A stretch of DNA of 64,000 bases from Liquidambar formosana (taxonomy: Eukaryota; Streptophyta; Magnoliopsida; Saxifragales; Altingiaceae), in assembly GCA_039720395.1 (NCBI GenBank), contig CM077820.1, positions 47,725,425-47,789,424 on the forward strand. The letters run 5' to 3'. A program made the translations under genes and the position numbers. The notes beneath the pieces were generated by a model. It saw only the letters and a list, made by a program, of their open reading frames with translations, was not told the origin of the DNA and made no database searches. Of the stretch, positions 49,301 to 60,349 are shown piece by piece (the stretch's first letter is position 1; every line of letters begins with the position of its first letter).

Positions 49301-51379
49301 CATTGCTTAGCAAGTGGTTGGCACCATTGGTGGTAGCCTAGTCACTTACACAGATCTATTGTAGCTAGAAGCATGAGTTTCTAATTGAGTTTGGACAGAT
49401 AATGCATTTTATGCACATTGGCTTGTGGAAATTTGTATTTGAAGTGTAAGGATTTCCTTGAGGCCCAGTTTGGTATTCCCCCAAATTAGAACATGTAATC
49501 ATGGTTGTTGCAGAAGTAAATTTTAATATGACCTAATTCACATGTTTGGGAGTGAAAATGGCCCAGATTTGGGTCTGAGAATACTATTTCATAAGCAATA
49601 GTGGAAGTTTCTATTTAATGCCAGGAGATGCTAGACCACTTCAGGAGATCTGGCACTACTTGGAAGCCTCCCCTCCCTATTCTCGTTCTGCCGCGATCTC
49701 CCCCGTTCCCTTCTTTTGCTAAGCCCCTGTCCACCGCCAATCCACCTCCACCATGGCTATTAACCCCAACTACCATTATTATGATGCTATGTTATGTTCA
49801 GCTCTTCCACTTCTCAGCACCAGCAGCAGCAGCATCACCATCAGTACCATACCACCTACTGCACTTTAATCAATTTTATACAGTGGATGCCAGCGTGTCA
49901 TATTTATTTTGACCCCATGTGGGAAATATCATTACTTTAAATGTACACAGAGTCTACCCCAGTATGTCATATTTTTTTGGTACTCACAGTACAAAAAAAA
50001 ATATAAAAAAACATATGTAGTGATATTTTTGGTACGTTGATACAATGAAAGGTCAATTTACAGAGTCTACCCCATTAACTGTTGACTATCATAGTGATAA
50101 TAATAATTTCATAATATGCTATACTGAATGCCATTGCATTAAATTTTGTATTCTATTTAGATTATCAGTTTCTCCATTTCTTTGTAGACTCTGGGATCTC
50201 GGTCAGCAGCGATGTATGCATTCCTATGCTGTGCATACAGATTCTGTTTGGGCGCTTGCCAGCACTCCAACATTTAGTCATGTTTATAGTGGCGGTAGAG
50301 ACCTTTCTGTGAGTACAGCTTTCTTCTAGAACTCAACCAATGTGAATCCTCCTATATTTTCGGCTCTTTTTTGTTTAAGTTTATTCTTTTAAAACTTTTG
50401 TCGCTGTTTGGCATTCATACTCATTTTTTGATGCCTAATTCTGTTTATACTCAGTTGTACTTGACGGACTTGGCGACAAGAGAGAGTATTTTGCTTTGCA
50501 CAAAGGAACACCCTATTTTGCAATTGGCATTGCATGATGATAGTATATGGGTTGCATCGACAGATTCTTCAGTGGATAGATGGCCAGCAGAAGGACATAG
50601 CCCTCAGAAGGTCTTTCAAAGAGGCGGTTCATTCTTAGCTGGAAACTTGTCATTTTCAAGGGCAAGGGCTTCCTTGGAAGGATCTACTCCTGTAAGACAT
50701 TTTTATAACTGTTTATTTTAATGTTTTAACATTCATTAAGTCTGTTGTGTGTAGCATTGTCTGACACAAATATATTGAGCTGTCCACATGCTTTAATTGT
50801 TTTCATCACTAATTTCCAGCACTGTTGTTCTTAAATATTTGGATAGTGGGGATTTATCACAATGTGTTCCAGCGGCTAGTTTTATTTTGTTATTTATTAT
50901 TCTGTTAGCAGGTTTTTTCTTTTATATACTACTCCCCTCTTTCTATTTCTTCAGATGTTAATATGGCGTATTTCAATTGGTCTTCTTTATGTGTAGTTTT
51001 AAGGATCTAATTTTAGTTTATTCTTCTGTGTAGTCAGATGCCTCATTAATCATTATTGATGGCATTCACAAATTGGAAATTTGTATGTTGTTATGGTGTG
51101 ATTATGGTATGAAAATGATGGTTCTGTCAGTAATGTCATGTTTTTAAGTGGCAATAACAAAATTTCCGTCTTGTTGCTTGTCCTCAATTAGTTATTTATC
51201 CATCATAAATGTAATCAGTTGATGCGCTAATGCAGAGTCTTTGCCTTCTCCGAATGCGTTTTATTTTGTTTTTAATCTAGGTCATGTTATTATAATTTTG
51301 ATATGGACCCATTTTAACTTTTTATTAGTATGTAATACTCTTATGGGGATCTGGAATTTGTATCTGTTTAAATTGTGAC

Positions 51380-51421
<42 letters not shown>

Positions 51422-54400
51422 TTGGGGTGTTTATTTTTTAGTTTTTCCTTCATTTTGTAAAGATAAAATGTTTAATTTAATAAAATCAATGGGGTACTGA
51501 CTATTTGAACGTGTTGTAGGTTCCTGTTTATAAAGAAGCATCCTTCACCATTCCTGGAACTCCAGGAATTGTGCAACATGAAATTTTAAATAATAGAAGG
51601 CATGTCCTCACTAAGGTAATTATGACACTTTGCCTTTATGTTTCAATGCAATAAAAGTTATTTCACAAATTTCAGTCGGTAGTTTTGATGCCAACAGAGT
51701 TAGTCATGGTGAATGTGATTTTGTGAATTGATGTGTATTACCTCTCTTTGATAGGATACTGCTGGTTCAGTGAAGCTATGGGAGATCACCAGGGGCATCG
51801 TGGTTGAGGACTATGGAAAGGTTACACCAATAATTTTTCTTTGTAGCTATATTTAAATAGCCTAAACCTTTTTTCCATATATATTATTTGTAGCTTGTTT
51901 TGATCTAACAAAGTAATGTCATAATCAATCAGTTTTTTGATATCATTCTTTTTAGGTTCCATTTGACGAGAAGAAGGAAGAACTTTTTGAGATGGTATGG
52001 ATTCCTATTCTTTATTAATGATGTATTGTAATTCGGTCTGACATTTTGGTGTATTTTATTTTTGACATCATTTGTTCATCCAGGTAAGCATTCCTGCATG
52101 GTTCACTGTGGATACTAGGCTTGGAAGCTTGTCTGTCCATTTGGACACTCCGCAATGCTTTTCTGCAGAAATGTATTCTGCAGACCTTAACATTGTTGGG
52201 AAACCTGAGGATGACAAGGTAAATATTTTTAAACTTTCTTACCCTAAATATTTATGGATTTGATTTTTGGTGGGGCCTTGTATATGTTTATATTCTTCTT
52301 TATGTTTGTGGCGTTGGAGTGGGGGGTAGCCGGGTGGCTTATAGTTTTCCTGTCTGTGCAAGTAGTCAAAATTGAATTAATATTGTATATCCCTATTTTT
52401 ATAGCTGACTAGTTGGTGCACACGTGCATTGCATGTAAATTTTTTTGAGTTAAATTATTTTTTTCAATAATGATAATAATTTTTTTAATTTAATAATTTT
52501 ATCATACCTTTGCATAAGATGAAAGCACTTTGATCACTCAATCATTTACTTCTTTTGATATGATTACTATTTTTTTTTTTCATTATCTTTTCCAAATTAT
52601 AGTGCTTAAAATTATCTTTGAAACTTCATTATACATAGGTTCTTTGAAGGTTTTGTGAAACTTTCAATGCTGAAACAAAAGGCTCTCTCTTTCACTTTTT
52701 GTCTCTTTCTCCAATCAAAACATATTTACGTCATAATTGAAAATTTTAATAGCAAATTATTAGTACATTAGTCTTACAAAAATAAAAAACCAAGACTTGC
52801 GTGGCTTTGCAAATCCTACGGACATGCCATCTTTTTTTTTTATGATGTACTACAATCTACACCCCTCCCGTTGATGTGTGGTGGATCATTGCTTGTGATT
52901 TTATTTTTTTGGGTCTATACATTTAAAAAAAAAAAAAAGATTTTGAACTTCTTCTTCTTCTTTCTTCCTTTTTTTTTTTTTTTTTTTTTGGGGGGGGGGG
53001 GGTTGTGATCTAAGTTATTTTCTTTTCTTTTTGTTCTTTTTGGTTTTGTTTTGTTTAGTTTGATATTTTGGGTTTGCAGGTAGATATAGCAAAGTTTCAT
53101 GAACCTCATGATTTGATAGGGGTTTTTTTTGGTGGTTCATTACACCTTCCCTTTTTATTTTCTTTTTTTCTTGTGCATTCGTTAATGTTTTTTTTTTTTT
53201 TTTTTTTGGGGTTTTGTTTTGTTTTTGTTCAAGCCTTCTTCTTTTTTAATTTTCCTTCAATTGAATCGTCTTTGATTCTCTTCTTTTTCTTGGTAATTTG
53301 ACTTGATTATTTTAAAAAATCAGATATTATATATGAATTCTCAACAAAATATGAAAATTATGCAACAGCAGCAATTTAAAAGTTCAATAATGCAATTCAT
53401 GTTTTTTCTGATATGTAAATCCTTAGAAAATAATCAAAGATTATATGTGCTATTCAAAACTTTACTTATGCAATTCAAGGGTTTTTTTTTTGGCTTCTTA
53501 ATGTGGGTTTTCATTTGTTTTTGTTCAAGCATGAGTCCTTTTATTTTCATTCAACTGATTCGTCTTTGATTCTCTTCTTTTTCTTGCTAATTTTGCAATT
53601 CAAATAGAGATTTAAAAATCCAATCATGCAATGTAAGCAGAGATTTAAATGTTTATGCAGGTAGAGATTTAAATGTTTAAACATAATTTGTATATATGAG
53701 TTAAGATTCTTGAAAACTACATACCAGACAAAGCACTAGAAAAAAAAGAGACGCAATGAAGGTACATAGAAGACGCAGAAGAAGGAAGCAACAATTTGCT
53801 CCCAAACTCATGAACCAACCCAAACCCGCCCAACTTAAATGGGTGTGTACGGATAATTTTATTAATTGGGTTGTAAATGGGTACCCAAAAGGAAACCAAT
53901 TAATAGTTGGGTCTAATCGGGTTTACATAAAAGTTAGTTGGGTGTGAAATAAACTCGATCAAGGGTTTGAATGACATTCTCCTTCAGCTCTGCCTTTGTC
54001 ACCGCATCGACCTCAATCGAGCTAGAATTGGTCGCCGCCGTCAAATAATCCGACGATGTCGCCATTGAAACGCCTCCCTTGATGTTATCGGAGACAAGCA
54101 CTTGCGACGGAGATGAATCGAGATTTGAAGATGAGGCTGTGATGGGTCTTCTGACAAAGGTGACCAAGAACCAACAATTGGAGGGAGGCAAGGTGGATTT
54201 GGCATAGGAGTGTTTTGGTAAAGTGAGATTCAATGACCGACATGAAGAGATGGAGAAATGGATAGATTGCGACTTTGTTGCCGGAAATTTACGGTATATA
54301 TATATATGTAGAAAGAGAAAGTGAGAGAGATAAAGATGGAGACTTTCGAATGTGAGGGAGGAATGAGGAAATGAGAGTGGAGTTTCATGAGTTTCTGAAG

Positions 54401-57400
54401 AGGAGAGAGAGAAAGAGAGAGAAGGGTGATTATAGCAAAGGGGAAGAAATGGAGTTGAGCTTCGAAGTTCGCCAAATGGAAAGGGAAGGGGATGAAAGCA
54501 GGACAAAGTAGACAAACATCACCTAAAACTTTTAGTTGGGTTGGGTTGGGTTTCTGCTTAAAATAAATGGGTGAGCTTGGGTTTTGCTTAAATGGGTTCT
54601 TCACATAAATGGGTTGGGTTGGGTTTGGGTGACATTTTAACTAAACCCATCTAAACCCACCCAATTGCCAGGCCTATATGTCACCAACCAAAGAAAAAAA
54701 AAACATGTAAAATCGATTTGCAGTCATATAGTATGGTGAAACCTAATCTATACTGGTTACATATACAGAAATAAAAATTATCATCATATGCAAGCTACAT
54801 TGATTTCTTTACTATCTTCTCACCTACACAACACTCAATAAGAAGATCTTGAGCATCTCTTGCAACACGAACATCTGGGGGTAACATCTCCTTAATGATT
54901 TTAGTCATAGTTGTTGAAAAAAAAAAAAAACCATGTCATATTTTAATAAAGCAATCACATAAATCAAGTAGAAGTACTTGTTAGCCAATTTTTAGGTGTC
55001 ACAAACTCAGATAATAATTAAAAGTAATTACGATATAGCAAAACTTTCACTCTTTAAAACTACACACACACACAAGTTTTGGGGTAATTTGGTGCACGTA
55101 CAAGTTTCAAAACACAAAAGAACCCTAATGCCCTTATTAGTGCTTCTTAAGATGTCACTAAGAAATAACAAAAGAAAATATCTAGTGGCACTCTTTCAAC
55201 CCACCTACAGCACTTATAGTTCAACAAGAAGCCCAAAACATGATCCTGAGCAAAAACAAAAGCAAATTTTTTGTTTCAAAAGTGATAAAAGTACTTCCAA
55301 AATCATCACCAATCAATGCTGAAGAGAATACACTTTTCGATGTGATACATTCAAACCAACGCGAATCACTGTTCTATGACAACATTGCATTAAATTACAA
55401 TGCATTTTGATATAAATTCGTGTTAATCGCAAAAGGGTGAACTCAATTCTAGGCAGTATCATAATCCCTAAAAAAAGAAGAAAAAAAAAAAAAAAAAGGG
55501 AATAATTTTCCAGGCGATATCAGCTAGCATATATTCACAATTCAATTTTAGAAGAAGAGGGGAACAAACGCCCCAAAAAATTTTCACCACAAAATAATTA
55601 GCACCAAAAAAAAAAAAAAAAAAAGAACCTTTTGGAAGTGAAAGCGTCCTCTTTCGACTTCTCAACAATGTCCATCGGCTCCATAGCTGAACCTTCAAAC
55701 CAAAACAAAAACACATATAAATTCATATATATGAACAAATTCAAGTAATACAGATCCAAGCAATAGTGACAGAGAAGAGGGATCGAATCGACTCACCAAA
55801 GCAGAGAGAAACTCCAAAATCTCTGAAACATATGATACATAATATGATAACTATATATATATAGAGAGAGAGAGAGGGGGGGGGGAGTTTCTATTTGTAT
55901 TTATATGTTAACATTGTTAGGGTTTTACAAATTATAGTTTCCGTTTCCTTAGAATTCCTATTTAGGTTTGGTTTTATTTAATTATTATACAAATTATAGT
56001 TTCCTTAGAATTCTTATTAAGGTATGTGTTTCATATTGTTATATTTCCTATATATGCAGAAAGGTAGTTGTGTATTTAAAAATTAAAATATGGGTATATT
56101 AGTCAATCAAAAGTTGCTAAAGATAATGTACAAGGGAATAAAAATTCGGTATTAACATGTAACAGTTAATCAAATTTCATTCAAATGTGTCAAACCAGTG
56201 TGGAGTTATTGGTGAATTAGGCGAAATTCATGAAAGCTATAACTTCTAACTGTTGATCAATATCTGTATCTTGAGGGGCTGAAATATTTTCTGGCTGTTT
56301 TCTTCAACTTTCTTTTTATTTTTTATGAAGGTTGTTTTCTTCAACTTGAATGAGATTTGATATTTGAGCAATGTTATATAGCCCAAATCATTTGCCCAAA
56401 ATTTCATTAAAAGCCTAACTAGTTTATAATGGGCTGACATGGCGGCTGCCACGTCAGTTGGGCAAGTAAATTTGGGTAAAAAAGTTGGGCTCTTTAGCAT
56501 TTTCCTTGATATTTTATATTTTCCACAGATTCATTGGTTCTCCCTAGAGAATTCTGTCTGGAAAACTAGTTGCAAAGATGACAGTCTTATTTTATTTTAT
56601 TTTTATTAAAAAAATTATCTTTCATAATAGTGCATCACATTATGTGGTATTGCTTGTGTTCTTTGACTGGCCCAGAAATATGCATGATGTGCAAAATTTC
56701 TGAAAATTCACAATGTTTGAAACAAGCTTTTGGTGACATCAGCATGAGTTGTTCCATATAAACTCTATTAATAGGAATGCTATGTTACTGTTTGGTTATC
56801 CTGAAGTGATATTACTTTTATTTTCCTTTAGGTTTATTTAGAATCAATTTTATTTATGACATTGTCTTCATTAAATCTGGCAGGTGAATCTAGCTCGTGA
56901 GACCCTAAAAGGTCTATTGGCTCATTGGTTGGCCAAAAGAAGGCAAAGGTTTGGATCCCAAGCTTCAGCCAACGGGGAAATTCCGTCTGGGAAGGATATT
57001 TCTTCTAGAAGTATTGCCCATTCGAGAATTGAGGTGGATGGTAATGCTGAAAATGACTCCATGGTGTATCCTCCATTTGAATTTTCAACAGTTTCCCCTC
57101 CTTCCATTATCACCGAGGGTGCTCATGGAGGTCCATGGAGAAAGAAAATTACTGATTTAGATGGAACCGAAGATGAGAAGGACTTCCCTTGGTGGTGTGT
57201 GGATTGTGTGTTGAATAATCGCCTTCCCCCTAGAGAAAATACCAAGTAATTTTCTGACCTTATTAATTTTTCTTTTAGTAGAATCTTTGGCTTATATGCA
57301 AGAAACTTGCATATTTTAAAACTGTGCTTCGTTCATTTGCTGTTGTGTGTTTGAAAGACTTCTGCTGGTTGATGATGAATCTGTTGACAAGTACATTTAA

Positions 57401-60349
57401 CTTTCAGGAAGGCATTCATATAATTTCTATGGACTATGAACTATGCTATAAGTTATTAAGGACATGTTTGCATAGCTTTTAATTGTTTTACCGTTTTCTT
57501 TCCTTTGCATGAGACACTGAACTCTAGCAACTATCAGAACTATTGTCACTTTAATAAACTTTCATGCTTGAGAAGTCTGAAAAACTTATATTTGTTTTTG
57601 ATTTTAATGTTGCTGGTAGTTGGCTCATAATTATTCCTTCAATTCCTATTGCATTTTCTCCATTTGGTTCTGTTGAGCTAAAATGATATATATATTTGTC
57701 TTAAAAAGTGCCACACTTTCAGCTAGTAGCTACATAGAACTAAAGGAGTGTACTGAATTATATCGTTTTGTGTTGCTCCAGCCAATTTATGTACTATTAT
57801 AATGTGTGTGTGTGTATTTGTGTACGCATATGAATTTTTATGTTAATCTCTGTAGGTGCAGCTTTTATCTACAGCCTTGTGAAGGTTCAGCTGTCCAGAT
57901 CCTCACACAAGGGAAACTTAGTGCACCTCGTATATTGAGAGTACATAAAGTAAGTTTGTTTGGTTTTACACTGTATTTTATGCAAAAGTAATGCTTTTTG
58001 TTTGATTTGCGTGAAAGATAATATCTACAGAAAAATTGTTCACCTCCTATAGGAGTGGAGTAGCAAGCCTATTTTTATATATTGTAACCTATATAAGAAC
58101 AACATTATGGAACACTCGCTACAGATTTGTAATGAATATGTTTTCAGTATGGCATATGTGGTTCAAATTCCAAGTATCTAATTAGGAAAATCGTGAATAA
58201 CTTAAATTTTTGTGTAAGCTACTGGTGTATGAGTTGTGTATGGCATATAAATGCTGAAGAAAACAAATGAAATTTGAAGAGATTATTTGCTGTGAACCAT
58301 ATTGAGGGCCTTGTTATCTCAACTATATTAATTAGATATTCTCATGGTACATGATTAACATGTGGACATGTCAGACCTCTAGTAGAAAGGCATACAGTTT
58401 CATGGCTGAGTTCTGGTGTGGCATAGCATTTCATACGCACTTAAAATTATGATTGCTTTAACTTTACATCATTGCATGTATTTGTGTATTTTTTTCTCGG
58501 AATAGACATAGTATATATAGAACGTGGATTTATTATGTGGCACATTAGCACACAATGCGTACTAATGTGCATCTCTCCCATGGTTTATAGAAGAATGCTA
58601 TATGATAAAATGGGTTGTACTGATTTGTTTTTGTAGGTTGTTAATTATGTCATAGAAAAGATGGTCCTTGACAAACCATTGGATGGTGTAAATACCGATG
58701 GAACGTTTGCTCCTGGACTTGCTGGTGGACAGTTACAGCATTCGGCAGTTGGAGGAGATGGATCTTTCCGGACTGGATTGAAGCCTTGGCAAAAGCTTAA
58801 GCCTTCTATAGAGATCTTGTGTAATAATCAGGCAAGTGGATATGCAACTTGGAAATAACAAACTAAAATAATGTTTGGTAGATATTTTAATGATGATTAA
58901 TTATGTTGTCATTCAAGTGTCCCCCTTGCTTGAAGTTGAGTTGATGGTCTAAGTTGAAACTGTTACTGTTACCAACTGGGGTACTCATACTCTGCATGGT
59001 TCATGTCGGAAATTATTTTGCTGCTACTTTTTTTTGCTCTTTAGTTTCTTTTTCATAAATGAAACCCAGGTTTAAGCTTTGGTTTAGTTGGAGGCCTGCC
59101 ATATTATATATATTTAAGTTTTACCTGATATTGGTTTTTTTGGGATAACGAAAGCCCTTTTGGGCAAACCCTGGGCCCATATAGGACCTCACCTGATATT
59201 GTTTTTATCTTAGGCCCGCTATGGCATCCTTAGGGTTAGAGGAACTTCTTCTGTAGCTTCAAGTTAGGAATCTCAGGAAGTCAGCGTGCTGGCATAGTGT
59301 AGTTGTTGAGGCAAATGCCTAGCGTGGGGAATTTTCATGGGGCTGGAAGTATAGAACATTTTATTGGTCAGTTACCTACAATAAAGTTGGTTTATCTAGA
59401 TAGTAACAATATCAAGATGTTCATTTATCATGTGTTAGACTACCACTTTCCCCGAAAAGCTTAAGCTGTTAAGGAATGGGCCAACAATGTATATCAAGCT
59501 AATACTCTTCCATCCCGCATGTGAAGAAGCAGATAGACAACTAGACAACTGACACAAAAACAGATCAACTGATGGGGGAATAATATAAACGGAGGTACCT
59601 CTTACAGACCAGATGTCTAATACCATGTAAACTAACCAACTCATCCAAAAGCCTGAGCTGTTAGAGAGAGGCGAAGAAGATGTATATCAAAGGGCTTTGA
59701 CACTTTCCGCATGCGTGGTCTCCTGTGCGGGAACATACTTCCATGTGAGAATATAGGAGGCAGCACCAAGGCAGAAATACACATGCAAGATTAATCTGAA
59801 CTTTCTGCTCTGATACCATATTAGACTACCACTTAACCAGAAAGGCGTAAGCTGTTAGGAAATGGGGCAACAATTTATATTGTACTTGCATCATCTACAT
59901 GTATATATTGTATGTTGCACCTTGAGAATCTTTTCTCAACTTGTCGGCTCATCTCTTGGTTCAAATCTAATAATACTTTGAAGAAGATAAGGATAATTTA
60001 TATACTGCTCTTCCTTTCTTGCAATCAATTCTCTGGGACCTTTACTGAAAGAAAATGATAGAGCACTGAAAAGAAGTATAATGTACACAGTGCTTTACTT
60101 CTAGACTGGACCCTTTTTCAATCATGGCTTCTCACTGTCGTATGAGTTTGAAAAAGACTTCTTTTATACATAGCTTCCTGATTCCTTAGTTGTTTAATGC
60201 TCGTTGTTATTGGCTCAAATTATTTAATTTTGGATATGGTTCTTTTATAGGTGTTATCTCCCGACATGAGCTTAGCTACAGTCCGGGCATATATATGGAA
60301 GAAAACTGAGGACTTGGTCCTCAATTATAGAGTGGTGCAAGGCAGGTGA
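43331..60349 (+). CDS. WDR48/UAF1-family WD40 repeat protein (LRS1-like)
   Basis: Seventeen coding exons join in frame to a 765-residue protein: 43331-43429, 46618-46776, 47196-47261, 47352-47441, 47623-47928, 48239-48336, 48595-48630, 50188-50308, 50455-50691, 51520-51615, 51755-51820, 51956-51994, 52084-52218, 56884-57245, 57856-57949, 58637-58831 and 60251-60349. WD40 blades fill about residues 30-470, with signature ends such as [45 protein letters not shown] and GSVKLWEI. The C-terminal third includes [14 protein letters not shown] and ends in a ubiquitin-like WDR48 domain ([15 protein letters not shown]). In animals the orthologue is an activating partner of USP1, USP12 and USP46 deubiquitinases. 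The Arabidopsis counterpart is, from memory, LATERAL ROOT STIMULATOR 1 (At3g05090). All introns are GT-AG except the one after 58831, which starts GC. Introns are swollen by transposons; intron 14 (4.7 kb) contains an antisense pseudogene. Confidence 0.95.
43984..44165 (-). mobile_element. LINE 3' tail, antisense, in intron
   Basis: On the - strand the sequence runs through TGTACAGGAGAGACTTTGATTC and ATATAAAATTGTACCTTATC into an A run (seen as T at 43986-44000). This is the usual 3' UTR and poly(A) tail of plant L1-like LINEs. No coding part is left. Beside it, from about 44344, lie a CT repeat and a T run joined to a G run (44374-44406). Confidence 0.5.
45438..45901. mobile_element. Inverted-repeat element with TATGTTTGGTAGG ends
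   Basis: The left end CACCCTATGTTTGGTAGGGTG is followed by a purine-rich arm (GGAAGGAAGG, GGATGGAAAGG). The right arm is pyrimidine-rich (CCTTTCCTTCC, CCTTTCCATCC) and ends CTACCAAACATCGC, so the whole element of about 460 bases can fold back. The phrase TGTTTGGTAG recurs inside both arms, suggesting internal repeat growth. It lies in an intron of the WD40 gene. Exact borders and target duplication are not resolved. Confidence 0.7.
48112..48139 (+). repeat. T run joined to a long G run in intron
   Basis: An (ATTT)n tract ends in a T run followed by about 20 consecutive G bases. It lies in the intron between coding exons 5 and 6 of the WD40 gene, on the sense strand, about 100 bases before the acceptor. 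Similar T-then-G junctions occur in other introns of this gene at about 44374-44406 and 52962-53002. Confidence 0.8.
48761..48900. mobile_element. Foldback MITE-like element, copy C
   Basis: It starts GCACGTGTTGATATAAG and ends AAGTTATATCAGCACGTGC, an imperfect inverted repeat pair of about 29 bases around a 140-base element. A (TA)n tract touches its left side (48732-48757). It is very similar to 20710-20850 and lies in an intron of the WD40 gene. Confidence 0.72.
49630..50187. other. Rest of a long WD40-gene intron
   Basis: This intron stretch contains a C-rich segment (49660-49850) with a CAGCAGCAGCAGCATCACC-like run and an open frame of low complexity. No family is recognisable, and the area could be repeat-derived. 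Further on it is AT-rich up to the acceptor TTTGTAG at 50187. Confidence 0.4.
53790..54672 (-). mobile_element. Probable transposon carrying a captured coding-like segment
   Basis: Both sides are full of the motif AAATGGGT or GGGTTGGG and their complements (53810-53945 and 54530-54665), like subterminal repeats of a plant hAT or similar element. The right side ends in CAATTGCCAGGCCTA. Between them, on the - strand, about 53945-54200 is GC-richer than the surroundings and open, with phrases such as [17 protein letters not shown] and [16 protein letters not shown] do not recognise this peptide. Upstream of it on the - strand are a TA tract and CT-rich leader-like sequence, as in a 5' gene end. 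The arrangement suggests capture of the 5' part of a host gene. I could not confirm terminal inverted repeats or a target duplication. Confidence 0.45.
54824..55833 (-). pseudogene. Broken Dr1/NC2-beta (NF-YB12/13-type) gene copy, antisense in WD40 intron
   Basis: On the - strand a 5' UTR exon ends at 55797 (TTTG/GTGAGT). An exon with the start codon runs 55692-55629 (ATG at 55684) and begins [15 protein letters not shown] second exon, homologous over 54913-54824, encodes [20 protein letters not shown] and LLIECCV. These are the N-terminus and first histone-fold helices of Dr1, the TBP-binding transcription repressor subunit. Three defects are visible. A T run at 55641-55643 has one base too many, so the frame shifts before SLPK. 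The acceptor before exon 2 reads CAA instead of CAG (54914-54916). No later exon (the rest of the histone fold) was found down to 52219. Introns are retained, so this is a DNA-level copy, not a retrocopy. Its second intron seems to be interrupted by the transposon at 53.8-54.7 kb. Confidence 0.82.
56366..56505. mobile_element. MULE-type MITE with 9-bp target duplication
   Basis: The ends GAGCAATGTTATATAGCCCAA and TTGGGCTCTTTAGCATTTTCC are imperfect inverted repeats. The 9-bp sequence TTGATATTT flanks it on both sides (56357-56365 and 56506-56514). A 9-bp duplication is typical of Mutator-like elements. It is 140 bases long, non-coding, and lies about 380 bases before coding exon 14 of the WD40 gene. 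Confidence 0.75.
58832..60250 (+). other. GC-AG intron of the WD40 gene
   Basis: The donor reads AATCAG/GCAAGT and the acceptor TTATAG/GTGTTA. Only this junction keeps the conserved C-terminus ([17 protein letters not shown]). Using the nearest GT four bases downstream would shift the frame and stop after about 20 residues. The donor matches the U1 consensus at all positions except the GC, which is the usual form of the minor GC-AG class. Confidence 0.88.
59430..59885 (-). mobile_element. Possible TRIM or truncated LTR-retrotransposon fragment
   Basis: On the - strand, 59818-59807 reads TGGTATCAGAGC, the standard primer-binding site of plant retrotransposons that use initiator methionine tRNA. 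Phrases beside it (TTAGACTACCACTT and AGCTGTTAGGAAATG) recur about 385 bases away near 59438-59490 in the same orientation, as short terminal repeats would. There is no coding capacity, and the size would suit a terminal-repeat retrotransposon in miniature. Borders and target duplication are unresolved. Confidence 0.5.

Noticed and set aside
49628..49912. Proline-rich 94-codon frame as a gene
   Set aside because: It lies inside a WD40-gene intron, is of low complexity and has no domain.
53934..54604. Two long overlapping - strand frames as a normal host gene
   Set aside because: The frames begin in CT-rich, low-complexity leader-like sequence, stop at motif arrays of a transposon-like block, and match no family I know. 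A captured fragment fits better.
57855..57991. Exon 15 open frame ending at 57991 as a gene end
   Set aside because: The frame continues into an intron; the donor AAA/GTAAGT at 57949 and the next exon at 58637 restore the conserved protein.
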